Positions 36,501-49,200 are shown, counted from the first letter of the stretch. The stretch: DNA of 64,000 nt from Mya arenaria (GCF_026914265.1 NC_069124.1:74400765-74464764), one strand, 5' to 3'. Notes: generated by a model not told the origin, from the sequence alone. Program-made: numbers and translations.

Positions 36501-39500
36501 TATCATCTGCAGATATTAACGGCATGCTTTTTTATTTTGAAATATGAATGATTTTATTTGCGACACAAAAGTTTATATACTGAACATATTAGACTGCAAT
36601 TCGACACAGTTTAAAAGAAATGATGAATTGACAGCTCTATTGATGGCGGTTGTCTTAAATAAGTAAAATAAAACCAGCTACTTGCAGTGAATGGCGAAAT
36701 CATTTGAAATAAATAGCCTACTAAGAAGCACCCTTTCCCCCGAAAAACATTAAATGCGTTGCCAAAAGAATTAGCATAAAGTAACATACAATACAACTTG
36801 TTTTAAATACTGCATGAATTCAAGTTATGGTCAAACTATTTCATTCCAAACACCGACAGCACCAAAGATGAATTCTGCTTTATAAATACCCTGTCCGTTT
36901 CTGGCAAAGTAGATAGCGACGGTGATGCCGACGATAATGATGACTGCTACAATAATGATGGCTGCCAGGAACGCCCAGCGCGTCCGGCCCTGTGAGCGGA
37001 GCTTGTCCCCGATCATCTTCATACTAGAGCGAGAGGATGATGAGGAGGAAGATCGAGTATCCGGTCCGTTACCGCCCTGTCCCTCATCCTGTAGTCAAGA
37101 TAACGAAGGTTCTAACACATTTGGAGATATAGTTTTGTATGAGTTTTTACTGGAAGATCAGTTTCAAATCTGTCATGCCGCGTGCATTTGAACTTAGGCA
37201 ATTACTTTGACTAGCGTTAGTTGTAGTAAATACACCAGTATTTCCCGTGGCAAAAATATTCTTTCAACATTCAACAATGCAACGTTCAGCTTTTGATGAT
37301 AATGGATGTTTGAAAGTCCGAGCCTCTTTAAAAATGTTTTGGTCATATCGCATAAACAAGTTTTTTTCTGTACAACAGAAGTGACCTAATATGATAGGTT
37401 TTCATAGAAAAGTAACCAAACAGTCAAATTATACACATAAAAAATCTTTCTTAGAATGATGGAGTAAGTATACATGTGGTTACTTCGGTTATATCTATCA
37501 ACCTTAAAGTATTAGAAATTGGTTTCGGTGAGTATTTTATTCCTAAACACTGGGAACAAATGGGTTGATTGCTCGTGACTAAAACATTAATCAGATGTAA
37601 TTCGTTTTGTGTTGTGTTTTTGTATGCCCAGATTGCCATGGTGTCATCAAGCTTTGTACGACTTTAATTGCGCTTGGAAATTTAATTTCTATTGTGTATG
37701 CATATACTTTGATTTATAGATTAGAACATTTATACTTTGACTTAAGTAAATATATCAGATGTCGTGAATGGATCTAAAGCTATAATAAATTGGGAGCACT
37801 GTTTTCAAAATATTATTCAAATGAACTTCTGGTGATCCATTACGTGTATACATTTTCTTTTTTTTTTCTTTTGAAAATGTGCATGGATATTTGGTCATGA
37901 TCAGTTGGAAAACTATTCAACAGTTCCACATTTATCGCGTGTTTAATCAAAATAATGCCCTGGCTGTGCCCATATATTATTTGTATAAAAAAGTTTTTGG
38001 CTTCAGGAGTTGTTGTCTAGGAACGTAGACATGGATATTATCATAAATGTAAACCTACATATACAGTATTGCATTACTTGTTTCATTATCATCATGTTCA
38101 ACACCTGGCCGCTATTTCTCGCAAATTCGTAAGCATAAAAAGTTTAAGTTCCTTATATACATTTAACAAATGGCTTACTTATATACTCCATTTTGCATAA
38201 CCAAACGAATGTCATGATTTTCTTTAAAATGAATAAATTATGGATTTGAATGGAATTGACATCCAGTAGTAGTTTAAAAAATCTTTTAAAATGAGATAGC
38301 GAGGTTAGCTTAATCGTCTTATAAGGGCCATCATAGGGCCGTAAGAGATGTTTATCTATTAAGAATGTTCAAAAGAACACCACATATGTTTAAAATAATA
38401 TTGACTATGTTCCTAATGTTACGAATGTGTATTAAAATCATACAGCATCCGATATTTATACCAGAACCTTGTTGTTGAACGGAGGTCAGGTCGCTTTGAC
38501 TGTATTTAATTGAAACATATTTAAACAAATCATTCATCATTTCCGTACGCAAACCATGTAATAATATTCAAAGAATAAAGACGAACGACGGTAATAAAAC
38601 TGTTACAATGAAACGGCTACAGACACGCTTATTTTTATAGTAGTACAAAACGCATGACAAAGTGTTGAGTCAATTTATAGAGTTCGCTAGGCTGTTGTCA
38701 GCATCTGGTAGATATCTCTAGACTATTGTCAATATTTGGTAGAACTCTCTCTACTATTGTCAGCATTTGGTAGATCTCTCTAGACTATTGTAAATATTTG
38801 GTAGATCTCTCTAGACTATTGTAAATATTTGATAGAACTCACTAGACTATTGTAAATATTTGGTAGAACTCTCTCTACTACTGTCAGCATTTGGTAGATC
38901 TCTCTAGACTATTGTCAATATTTGGTAGAACTCTCTTTTCTATTGTCAGCATCTGGTAGATATCTCTAGACTATTGTCAATATTTGGTAAAACTCTCTCT
39001 ACTATTGTCAGCATTTGGTAGATCTTTCTAAGCTATTGTAAATATTTGGTAGATCTCTCTAGACTATTGTAAATATTTGGTAGATCTCTCTAGACTATTG
39101 TCAATATTTGGTAGATCTCTCTGGCCTATTGTCAATATTTGGTAGATTTCTCTAGACTGTTGCAAATATTTGGTAGAAGTCTGTAAGCTATTGTCAATAT
39201 TTGGTAGATCTTTCTTTACTATTGTCAATATTTGATAGAACTCTCTCTACTGTTGCCAATATTTGGTAGATCTCTTTTGACTGTTGCAAATATTTGGTAG
39301 AAGTCTGTAAGCTATTGTCATTATTTGGTACATCCCCCTATACTATTGTCAATATTTGATGAAACTCTCTCTACTGTTGCCAATAATTGGTAGAACTCTC
39401 TCGACTATTGCCAATATTTAATATATCTCTCTAGACTATTGTCAATATTTGGTAGAACTCTCTAGACTACTGTCAATATTTGGTAGATCTCTCTCGACTA

Positions 39501-40702
39501 TTGCCAATATTTGGTAGATCTCTCTCGACTATTGCCAATATTTGGTAGATCTCTCTCGACTATTGTCAATATTTGGTAGAACTCTCTAGACAATTGTCAA
39601 CATTTGGTCGAACTCTCTAGGCAATTGTCAATATTTGGTAGAACTCTCTCGACAGTTGTCAATATTTGATAGAACTCTCTCGACAGTTGTCAATATTTGG
39701 TAGAACTCTCTCGACAGTTGTCAATATTTGGTAGAACTCTCTCGACAGTTGTCAATATTTGGTAGAACTCTCTAGACTATTGTCAATATTTGGTAGAACT
39801 CTCTAGACTATTGTCAATATTTGGTAGAACTCTCTCGACTATTGTCAATATTTGGTAGAACTCTCTAGACAATTGTCAACATTTGGTAGAACTCTCTAGG
39901 CAATTGTCAATAGTTTGTAGAACTCTCTAGACTAGTGTCAATATTTGGTAGAACCCTCTAGAGTCTAGCCTATTGTCAATATTTTTGTAGAACTCTCTCG
40001 ACTATTGTCAATATTTGGTAGAACTCTCTCGACTTTTGTTAATATTTGGTAGAACTCTCTGGACTATTGTCAATATTTGGTAGACCTCTCTAGAGTCTAG
40101 ACTATTTTCAATATTTTTGTAGAACTCTCTCGACTATTGTCAATATTTGGTAGATCTCTCTAGACTATTGTCAATATTTGGTAGATCTCTCTAGACTATT
40201 GTCAATATTTGGTATAACTTTTTTAATTAATTACAATATTTGGTAGGACTCTCTAGGCTATTGTCAATATTTGGTAGAACTTTTTACTATTGTCAATATT
40301 TGGTAAAACTCTCTAAGCTATTCCCAATATTTGGTAAAACTCAAGGATGAATCCAGTATCGTTAGCCGTATGTACTAACAGCTTTGACTTAAGAAAAACA
40401 GAATTGTTAGCTGTATGTACTAACAGCTTTGACCTTGAGGAAGCCAATATCCTTAGCCGGATCTACTCACAGTTTTGACCTTGAGAAAACCAGTATCGTT
40501 AGCCGTTTGTTCTCACAGCTTTGACCTTGAGGAAAACAGTATCGTTAGCCGTATGTACTCACAGCTTTGACCTTGAGGAAAGCAGTATCGTTAGCCGTAT
40601 GTACTCACAGCTTTGACCTTGAAGGAACCAGTATCGTTTGCCGTATGTACTCACATATATATAGGCTGGATTTCTATATCCCTGTTCTTCCTTATTCTTC
40701 AT
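33540..40702 (-). CDS. Type II membrane protein: NPAY tail, TM, mucin stalk, two Ig domains, C-terminal chitin-binding domain (VCBP-like layout)
   Basis: Coding exons in transcript order: 40702-40655, 37088-36890, 36169-36119, 35892-35362, 34860-34528, 34301-33969 and 33712-33540. All have GT-AG borders, and the 1668 nt join in phase to 555 aa. Residues: 1-53 cytoplasmic with Y9-RNPAYIY and a run of seven Ser; TM about 54-77 preceded by KLRSQGRTR, so N-in; 100-276 Thr/Pro/Gln-rich stalk of TTQKPT-type repeats; Ig 1 277-387 (C297, C371, no canonical Trp); Ig 2 388-498 (C411, W424, C472); 499-555 CBM14-like YCIGKRLNTIYPHPDGPC...C...C...C with cysteines 502, 518, 524, 536, 541 and 549. The usual sixth CBM14 cysteine is absent and C541 is extra. 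An acceptor at 40717-40718 implies an upstream 5' UTR exon. Ig-Ig-CBM14 is the order in protochordate VCBPs, which are secreted. Likely role: surface binding of chitin-like glycans or microbes (inference). Confidence 0.82.
35540..35720 (-). repeat. Stalk-encoding repeat inside the mucin exon
   Basis: Within the 531-nt stalk exon, units of about 30 bp encode pairs of five-residue blocks (TTQKP, TMQNP, TIQNP). The opposite strand shows a matching Val/Gly/Phe/Cys ORF that is only a shadow. Such arrays often vary in copy number between alleles. Confidence 0.75.
38690..40345. repeat. 31-bp minisatellite in intron 1 of the Ig/chitin-binding gene
   Basis: About 50 units of about 31 bp (core TTGTCAATATTTGGTAGAAC then TCTCTCGACTA), with variants that run in blocks. 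It lies wholly in the intron between the start-codon exon and the transmembrane exon. Between 37089 and 38689 I see nothing coding. Confidence 0.93.
40345..40660 (-). repeat. 46-bp tandem repeat containing the exon's 5' splice site
   Basis: About seven units of 46 bp. On the minus strand each unit reads ...CAAAGCTGTGAGTACATACGG... The real donor of the start-codon exon (TAT|GTGAGTACATACGG at 40654) is the first of these. Four units keep GTGAG at this place; the two oldest-looking keep GTTAGT. Confidence 0.75.
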
Positions 40703-41186
40703 TTAAAACGTTTTGCCTGAAACAAAAGAATGCATTAACACAATAGGGCGTGCAAAAATGCGCAAATATGGACCATTCATGCCAACATTCTCATTAAAAT
40801 CAACAAGTTATAGGTTGGTTTTAAAGGTGTATTTAAATTAAAAACTGATAGTGTCTGCTACTATTTCAACATACTTTATTACCTCTTAATAATTTATATA
40901 CATTAAATGTTGAGTTTTATGTGTATTTTGTTTTTCATTCACTTCTTAAGTCGACATAATAAAATAAAAATACTTATTACGACGAATTAAGCGCAATAAA
41001 GTTTTTTGCGCAAATAAATCTCAATGATAATGAACACGGAAACGAATTCTGGACACTTTTATTCTCACCAAATTTATATTGAGTAAACCATTGCAATTTT
41101 GGAAGTTGTTTAATACAACAGTGAGAATAGTGATACGCCGGGAAGATTGTCAATGTTAAATTTTATCAAGAAAATGTATAAAATCT

Positions 41187-41275
41187 TTGAGGTCAGACCG
41201 GCAGCGATGTTCGAATCCTGTACCTCTGGATTGCCAGACGGTACCTTTACCGCTGGACCACTGATGCAGAGACAT
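41187..41275 (-). mobile_element. tRNA-like SINE head
   Basis: On the minus strand TGGTCCAGCGGTAAAGG (A box-like) is followed about 40 nt later by GGATTCGAACATC (B box-like). Cloverleaf pairing is poor, so it is not a functional tRNA. The 100-codon ORFs on both strands here are chance. Confidence 0.45.
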
Positions 41276-41459
41276 GTGGTCTGTAACACTGTGATACAAT
41301 TCATGTCGGAAGCTGTCAATATTTTAGCAAAATGTTTCAAACGTGAAGTTAACATACTCTTGAACAATGTTATATTTTCGTTTTTGGACAGAAGACAGAC
41401 ATTCATACTTAAGCTCAAGAGGCCTTATGGATCTTTAGTAGTGAATACATAATATATAC

Positions 41460-43930
41460 ACATATTTAACGACCAAAGACGACAGTTTAGCTTAAAAGTA
41501 TTTTCTGATTTTTTTTTTAATTCTTGAAGGTCATGAAACAGACACAATTTCATTTCAAAGATATGCGTGGCTATAATGAACAAAAACCAAGAGATACCGT
41601 TTGACTTTTAAAAAGGTCAGAATACAGACTAGAGTCAAATTTGTAGATAGAAACATCATTTAACATATTAAACGATCACTTGCTCTGTGTAATAAGTTTG
41701 AATATAACATGCAAGAACTTGTAACCATATAATGTAAAGCGGTATTATTTACGATATTTTAGAGGTGCACACTTTATTCATTAATAAAAGTTAAAGATCG
41801 TATACGATTTGTATACATCTCAAATGAGGAAGAAAATCGACCAATAAATTCGTGTGTAACGTAGCATTACATACGTTGCCAAACAACAAAACTGTGAATT
41901 CATTTCTAATGGAGGACCACAAAATAAACCGTTGACACTGAAAACAATACGACCGAATTAATTAATAGCATCCTATAAGGAAGTAATTGTTCGTGATGGT
42001 TTTCTTTGTTGAAACGTTCAAGCAAATATATGACCACGTTATGTGGATCAGCAGACCAAGGAAAGTGTATTGTGCTAGTAGCTTTCCATCATTTCCGTGT
42101 GTGTACTTTGACAAATAAGACTTCTAGTACTGTATTATTTCTTACTATGTACAGCATGCTTTAATGTGAATGATCACTTTGCACGTGCAGGTAGAGACTC
42201 CAAGTAACAGTGACGAGGACGGTTAATTGTTCTCGTGCATGTCGAGGGGTGAAAGCGAAAAGGCTCTAAGTGACATTAAATTAAGAAGCAGATAGAACCT
42301 TTTCGCTTTCACCCCTCGATGTGTTAAATAAATAAGTTTCCACGTTAGATATCTATCTATTTTAAGTGGTCAGATGTTAATTATAGAATACAGTATAAAC
42401 GTTTCAAATTTATGGAAAGAAACTTTTATTGCAGCTAAGTTTGTTTTCATTTGTTTGTTGTTTGTGTTTCGGTCGCAGTTATCGACAGAGTCTGATCTTA
42501 CAAATTTATACATTGACATCAGTATGTGTTTGGGCGCAGATTGATCTTAAAAAAGTACACATTGTCACCATTGTGTGTTTGGTCGCAGACTGATCTTACA
42601 AATTTATACATTGACGTCATTGTCAGTAATTACACTTTCCCTTCATTATTTTACCGTATTTGTTAAGCGTACGTATAAATTATGCCATCTCTTGTACAAA
42701 TAATATAAGAAAATGAGTGTTGTAGATCGTTGCCTAGAACATTAATTTACCTTTATTTAAGTGCCTGAAGTAAGATATGACTCTCAACTCCACGATCTTT
42801 ATGTTTTACTTTTTTCAATAACTTATTAAGTTCTAAATGAGTTATACAAATTGAATAGCGATTCCTTGGTATTTTGAGAAAACCAACAATTATCTTGACG
42901 TCATTTTTGTGACTCGAATCAGTTCAACTGATACTATTTGGGTTTTTTTAGTCCTTTCGGAGGCCAATACAGCTTACCTCGGACAAATAACTTGGCCAAT
43001 ACGAAATCACCTAATTAATAACATAATAAAATATTTCTACCAAAGTTGTTTGAACAGATCCGAAGCAATTTTAGTAGAATATAATAACAACAATGCAGTA
43101 ATGAAATCTTATTTTAAATGTCAACTCCTTCAACGCAATAAGATAAGATGCCAATATTTATTCACATTTTTGAGATCTGTAATCAATAATACCCATAATT
43201 ATATAAAATAAAACACTAGCTTAAGTACTATGTCGATGCCATTTATAACGGATTGCAATGATGTTCAAGGCGCTGGATACATTGTCAGATAGGTGTGTGC
43301 GCGTATCGCAACTCATAATAACAAACATTGTTCAACCTCCAAAAACTGCTCATATTTGTCACAATTCGCACTCAAAAAACAGTTCAAATATGTTCTGTTT
43401 GAAAGCCACATTTGTCTTATAACCGTTTGTGTTATGGTATCTTGTATATGATGGAAGCAGGGTCACTGATTGATGTGTTTATGAGGCGTTTACATTAGCC
43501 TGTCATTTCGTCCATGTCAAAAACGTTTATTCAGACTTATATTATTCTTCATACAATTAATTTTTTATGTAATTAACTTTTCATACTGTTGAAAACATGT
43601 TTTGTTTTGAAGAGCCATTGAGCACTTTCTGTCCAGTGTAATAAGTACCATTCATATTGAGTTCTATAGGAATATGTCCGTATTGAGATCAAACAGATCA
43701 GTTGGCTCCAAAACAAACCTCTCTGCTTTCCGAAGAAACTGCCATACAGCTTTTTTAAACAAACTAGCAGCCGGTTTGGCTACTGTCAGCGAAGTGCCAT
43801 GTGATGCCGACTTTGGTAGTGATTTCCAAAATTCAAAAATTTAGTAGGGACAACATTCGTTGGAAGGGTACACTTAACAAGTTCTGGATAGTGCAATGAA
43901 ACGTTTTTTGATGAATATGCTGAATTATTC
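41460..43930. other. Gene-free stretch with a perfect hairpin
   Basis: No exon or repeat array seen, except a perfect 21-bp inverted repeat: CGAGGGGTGAAAGCGAAAAG at 42243 onward and its complement ending at 42318, with a 34-nt spacer. Also a short direct repeat of GGTCGCAGACTGATCTTACA-like sequence around 42470-42610. Confidence 0.6.
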
Positions 43931-43934
43931 TACA

Positions 43935-43982
43935 GCTGCTGCTGCTGCTGTTGCTGTTGCTGCTGCTGAAGAAGAAGAAGAA

Positions 43983-44025
<43 letters not shown>

Positions 44026-44098
44026 GATGATGATGACAATGATGATGATGACGACGACGATGACGATGATAATGATGATGATGATGATGATGATGATG
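43935..44098. repeat. Compound trinucleotide microsatellite
   Basis: (GCT)n, (GAA)n and (GAT)n runs with a GAC interruption. They generate poly-Ser, poly-His and poly-Ile ORFs on the minus strand that are not genes. Confidence 0.95.
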
Positions 44099-44596
44099 CA
44101 GGCTGTTTGAATTTTGATAGTTAATACCAATATTCGGCCCTAACATCCGTCGCTACTTTTGGCTTCCACCGTTTGATTTCTTAAGCGATCTGTCATTTCA
44201 CATAAAGTTTTAGGTATACCTTATACTTACAGGGCACCAGTTTAGCATTTTAGGCAATCAGCATTCCAAACAAACAGCTGTCTTACAATACACTGCCCTT
44301 GAGCTTTCGAATCAGGTTGGGAGATTGTCTTCATTAAGAACATATAATTAATTGTATAAAAAAAGTTTATGATGTTTTTAATATGTTCATTTTCAGACAG
44401 TTGATAATGCAGGTATGAGTTACACTTGCAATGTCTGATACGAGCCAGGATCAAGGACCGCCTTCATTTCTGCGGTGGTTTCTTTAACAAATGCAATGCA
44501 GTGGAATGCATGAATTATGTATGATGAATCAATGATAATGAGCAATACTTAAAAAAATATGCATAAATTGTGGCATGCTTGAAAAATATTAGTATG

Positions 44597-44598
<2 letters not shown>

Positions 44599-44672
<74 letters not shown>
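44599..44672. repeat. (AT)n microsatellite
   Basis: An uninterrupted AT run of about 74 bp. The flanks 44100-44598 and 44673-46439 show no gene; 45380-45646 holds an 88-codon ORF without recognisable features. Confidence 0.95.
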
Positions 44673-44674
<2 letters not shown>

Positions 44675-46439
44675 TGAGCATGTGTAAATTAAATGGTAAA
44701 AAATTGTTAAGATTTTAAACAGTTTTATATTTTAGACATAAAATTGCCTTATCGAAACATTGAACTTAAAATAATTAAATTTAAAAAAAATGTTTTGCCT
44801 TAGATTTTGAATATATTCCCTCTTAAACATATTCATATTTCTGCGCATCTTTCAGAACATGATTCAGCAATGATGTTACAGTATAACAACTTGTCATATA
44901 CAGTAAATTGCATATGTAAGAATTATAATGAAAAGTATTGGAAAAAACCACTTCGATGAAATATCTTTCTAATTCAATTATTTTATCAAAAACGGTTTAC
45001 CTTTGACCTGTTCACTGATTCACCTTACACTTTACACTAACCATTATATAAGGAGTCCATCAACCCTTCACCAGTTCGCACGGGTATATATAATTTATGG
45101 CATTTTAAAGCAATTCACAATACAAATTATAATAATAGTGTAAGTCACCTTATAGCACAGATTGAATGTTCGAGTCTGCCGTTCCTAAATGAAGACATTG
45201 TTTTGTCAATGTGATGAATTACTTAAATGATGTATGGAAACCGTTTTAGTTTACAGACATGATGTTGGCTGTATTATATGTGGATATGGAACATATGGAT
45301 ATTAATATTATTGTAATGTGTGTGCGTCATTTTTAATTTCAATACATCCTGCAAGCATGTGTTCTGATTGCACTTTTGATTGGTAACAAACGGTACAAGA
45401 AATAAAATCAAAAACAATTTAAAGGCCCTATATTTCAGAGCCTATATTACAGGCCCTATATTTGACAAACTACTACAGGTAGCAATAGGTAGCGGCCATC
45501 AAAATGTCATACGTACTATCACTCTTAATATAATTTTACGTCTTATGAAAAAGATTAATGAACATTTAAGTATTTTTAATAAGACTCTACAGTTATTTTT
45601 CAAAAAAGCACCCCGGTCGTGTAGATTTACTTACCGACTTAAGTAACGTTTTAAATTTCCCACTTACACTTTTGAACTACACTTTATGAATGAAACTTAT
45701 TTCCTCAACAATAAAAAAACACACAAAACAACACTAATTAATCTTGAACTTACTAAAACAAGTATCCATTTTAATACGTCAACGTTTAACGTAGAGCTAC
45801 GATTCGCCATTGGAAGATTTCATTGTGAGACAGGCTGAACAAGTGGCGTGTAACGGCAGAGATGCTCTCTTGATACATTAGCCCAGCGGCCCATACATTA
45901 TCATACCGTGGCCATGTTTAACAAATGATCCAGCTTGAGATTTTGTCAAAAGCCAACTGATGAATGCAGAGATAAAATAGCACACACAGATTGTATAGTT
46001 TGACCAATTAATAATTGCCTTTTTTAAAAGTTACACTTTCATGGTTCTGACGTCCGACAATCTGTTAGGCATTCTAAAATATGAGTCATGAGTCCTTATT
46101 TCCCAGGAGCCTTGTAATGGACAACTAACCTGTCATCGAAGTTATTTTAATTATATAAAGATGATTACACATATTTGTAACAATTTTCTTCTTCCTTTTT
46201 TTGCTCCGGATAATGGGGGCATCAACGCCCGTGTCGCGCGTTTTTCTTTTTCGAAATTGTTAATTTTGAGTAGTTAAGATATCTAGTTCGAAACTGAGGT
46301 TCATTAATTTTGTCAGTTTTTGTAGTTAATTTTGCTAATAAAGTCTTTATTTTGACTCTTACAAAATATTTTACTTAATTTAATGGTATTGTTCGTACTC
46401 TCGTTGATAAAATGGCTCCAACGTTCGTAGCCAAAGTTT

Positions 46440-48545
46440 TGAACCATTTATAGTTTTGAACCAATCCCGTAGTAGCTAGAGATCGGCACATAAACCAGAC
46501 CCATTGTAGCTAAAAAATGAGTGTTTAAACAAGTTCAATTGTAACAAAAGATGGGCAATAAAGCCTGTTCAATTGTAGCTAAATATGGGCATTTAAAACA
46601 GTCCCATTGTAGCTAAAGATGGGCATTTAAAACAGTCCCATTGTAGCTAAAGATGGGCATTAAAGCAGTACCATTGTAACTAAAGATGGGCATTTAAAGC
46701 AGTACTATTGTAGCTAAAGATGGGCATTTAAAGCTGTACTATTGTAGCTAAAGATGGACATTTAAAGCAGTACCATTGTAGCTAAAGATGGGCATTTAAA
46801 GCAGTACTATTGTAGCTAAAGATGGGCATTTAAAGCAGTACTATTGTAGCTAAACATGGACATTTAAAGCAGTACCATTGTAGCTAAAGATGGGCATTTA
46901 AAGCAGTACTATTGTAGCTAAAGATGGGCATTCAAAGCAGTACTATTGTAGCTAAAGATGGGCATTTAAAACAGTCACTGTACCATTGTAGCTAAAGATG
47001 GGCATTAAAGCAGTACTATTGTAGCTAAAGATGGGCATTAAAACAGTCCCATTGTAGCTAAAGATGGGCATTAAAGCAGTACCATTGTAGCTAAAGATGG
47101 GCATTTAAAGCAGTACTATTGTAGCTAAAGATGAGCATTTAAACAAGTCCAATTGTAACAAAAGATGGGCAATAAAACCGGTCCAAGTTTAGTTAAGATG
47201 GGCATTTAAAACAGTCCCATTGTAACTATGGATGGGCATCTAAACCAGTCCCATTGTAGTTAAAGATGGGCATTTAAAGCAGTACAATTGTAACTAAAGA
47301 TGGGCATTTAAAGCAGTACCATTGTAGCTAAAGATGGGCATTTAAAGCAGTACTATTGAAGCTAAAGATGAGCCTTTAAACCAGACCCATTGTAGCTAAA
47401 AATGAGCATTCAAACAAGTCCAATTGTAACAAAAGATGGGCAATAAAACCGGTCCAAGTTTAGCTAAAAATGGGCATTTAAAACAGTCCCATTGTAGCTA
47501 AAGATGGGCATTTAAAGCAGTACCATTGTAGCTAAAGATGGGCATTTAAAGCAGTACTATTGTAGCTAAAGATGGGCATTTAAAGCAGTACTATTGTAGC
47601 TAAAGATGGGCATTTAAAGCAGTACTATTGTAGCTAAAGATGGGCATTTAAAGCAGTACTATTGTAGCTAAAGATGGGCATTTAAAGCAGTACAATTGTA
47701 GCTAAAGATGGACATTTAAAGCAGTCACTGTACCATTGTAACTAAAGATGGGCAAATCAAGCAGTATTATTGTAGCTAAAGATGGGCATTTAAGCAGTAC
47801 CATTATAGCTAAAGATGGACATTTGAAGCAATCCAATTGTAGTTAAAGATTGGCATTTAAAGCAGTCCAATTGCAGCTAAAGATGAGCCTTTTAACAGAT
47901 CCAATTGTAGCTAAAGATGGGCATTTAAAGCAGTATCATTGTAGCTAAATATGGGCATTTAAAGCAGTACCATTGTAACTAATGATGGGCATTAAAAGCA
48001 GAACCATTTTAGTTAAAGATGGACATTTAAAGCAGTCAGATTGCAGCTAAAGATGAGTTTTTTAACAGGTCCAATAGTAGCTAATGCACCAGTCAATTGT
48101 AACCACACACCCCCAGGTCCTGGGGTATACCGGGGATAACCGGGGAAATGGGCCGTGTTTTTTACCTTTCAGGTGGCCCCGCAGTGCCGGTGGTTTTGTT
48201 TTCGCGCAAAATATAGCCAAAATATAGCGGGGAATGGGCCTTACCTAAGGTCCCTTGGGTGCGGGGGCATTTGGCGGGGATTTTACCATCAGTTCATCTC
48301 CGCAGGGCGGGGATTTTAGCCGGGGTTGGCTGGACCGAAAGTCAAAGTCCCCGTTATTCCCGGACCTGGCGGGGCCGTGGTTACAATTGACTGGTGCATA
48401 AAGATAACACTTTCAAACAGTTCCAATGAAGCTAAAGATAACCTTTAAAGTTTAAACCAGTCCTATTGTAGCTTAAGATGAGCCTTTAAATCATTCAAAA
48501 TGTAGCTTAAGATAAGCCTTTAAACCAGTCTAAGTAAAACATTGT
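46440..48545. repeat. 34-bp minisatellite
   Basis: About 50 units of 33-34 bp (core AGCTAAAGATGGGCATTTAA then AGCAGTACCATTGT), degenerate at both edges and more uniform at 46560-47700. It is interrupted at 48085-48398 by a MITE. Not transcribed in any recognisable gene. Confidence 0.93.
48085..48398. mobile_element. PIF/Harbinger-type MITE, copy 2
   Basis: 314 bp, same inverted ends as 28384-28658 (TGCACCAGTCAATTGTAACC), flanked by TAA on both sides (48082-48084 and 48399-48401). It is inserted into a unit of the 34-bp minisatellite. Confidence 0.78.
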
Positions 48546-49129
48546 TAAATAATTCAATGAAAGTGCGCATACCCTGCGGTATGTGATGCATGTTATCAAA
48601 ACAGCTACTGGTAATTACCAGCAAATGCGCATCTATTTGCATGATTCATTATAAGAATCGCTTTTTCGTTCGTGCCACGGTCAATTTTTCTGTGTTCATT
48701 CGAACGGAATAAAGCCCACAGATAGTCACTATGGTAGTTATCATTGTATCACTCTGATACATATCAATCAAACTTGCTGAAGGGAAATTCACTTGGTACA
48801 ACATTTGACTGACAAATCATTCACCATTTTAGAATGATTAAGCAAATTTGTAAATTTTCTCAACCACAGCCATTACTGCGGAACAATACTTTTAAATATC
48901 GAATATAAAGGTTGTTTTTATAACGGACTTATACAATGAGAAGCCACAGGGTTATCTATCGGTTTACGTCTCATTACAAATTTGGAAGATTGTTTTTATA
49001 TCGGTAGCTGTAGTGATCGTGAAATGCATCAATTAAAATATCAAGCAATGCGGTGTTATAAAATGCAAATTGACTTCACAAGGAAATAGTACTTGCTATG
49101 ACATGAGTATTTGAAACTCATTCTTGCAA

Positions 49130-49200
49130 CTGTAGTGGGGTTGTGCATTGGCCCGCATATAGCCCATTACTTGTTGGTTCGAGACACCCCAGACCTCCGG
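49130..49200 (+). mobile_element. Possible tRNA-derived SINE head
   Basis: GTAGTGGGGTTGTGCATTGG followed by GGTTCGAGACACC, a fair B box, at SINE-like spacing. The A box is weak. The rest of 48546-50470 shows nothing else. Confidence 0.35.

Noticed and set aside
43833-44146. Poly-Ser and poly-His ORFs
   Set aside because: Translation of trinucleotide microsatellites.
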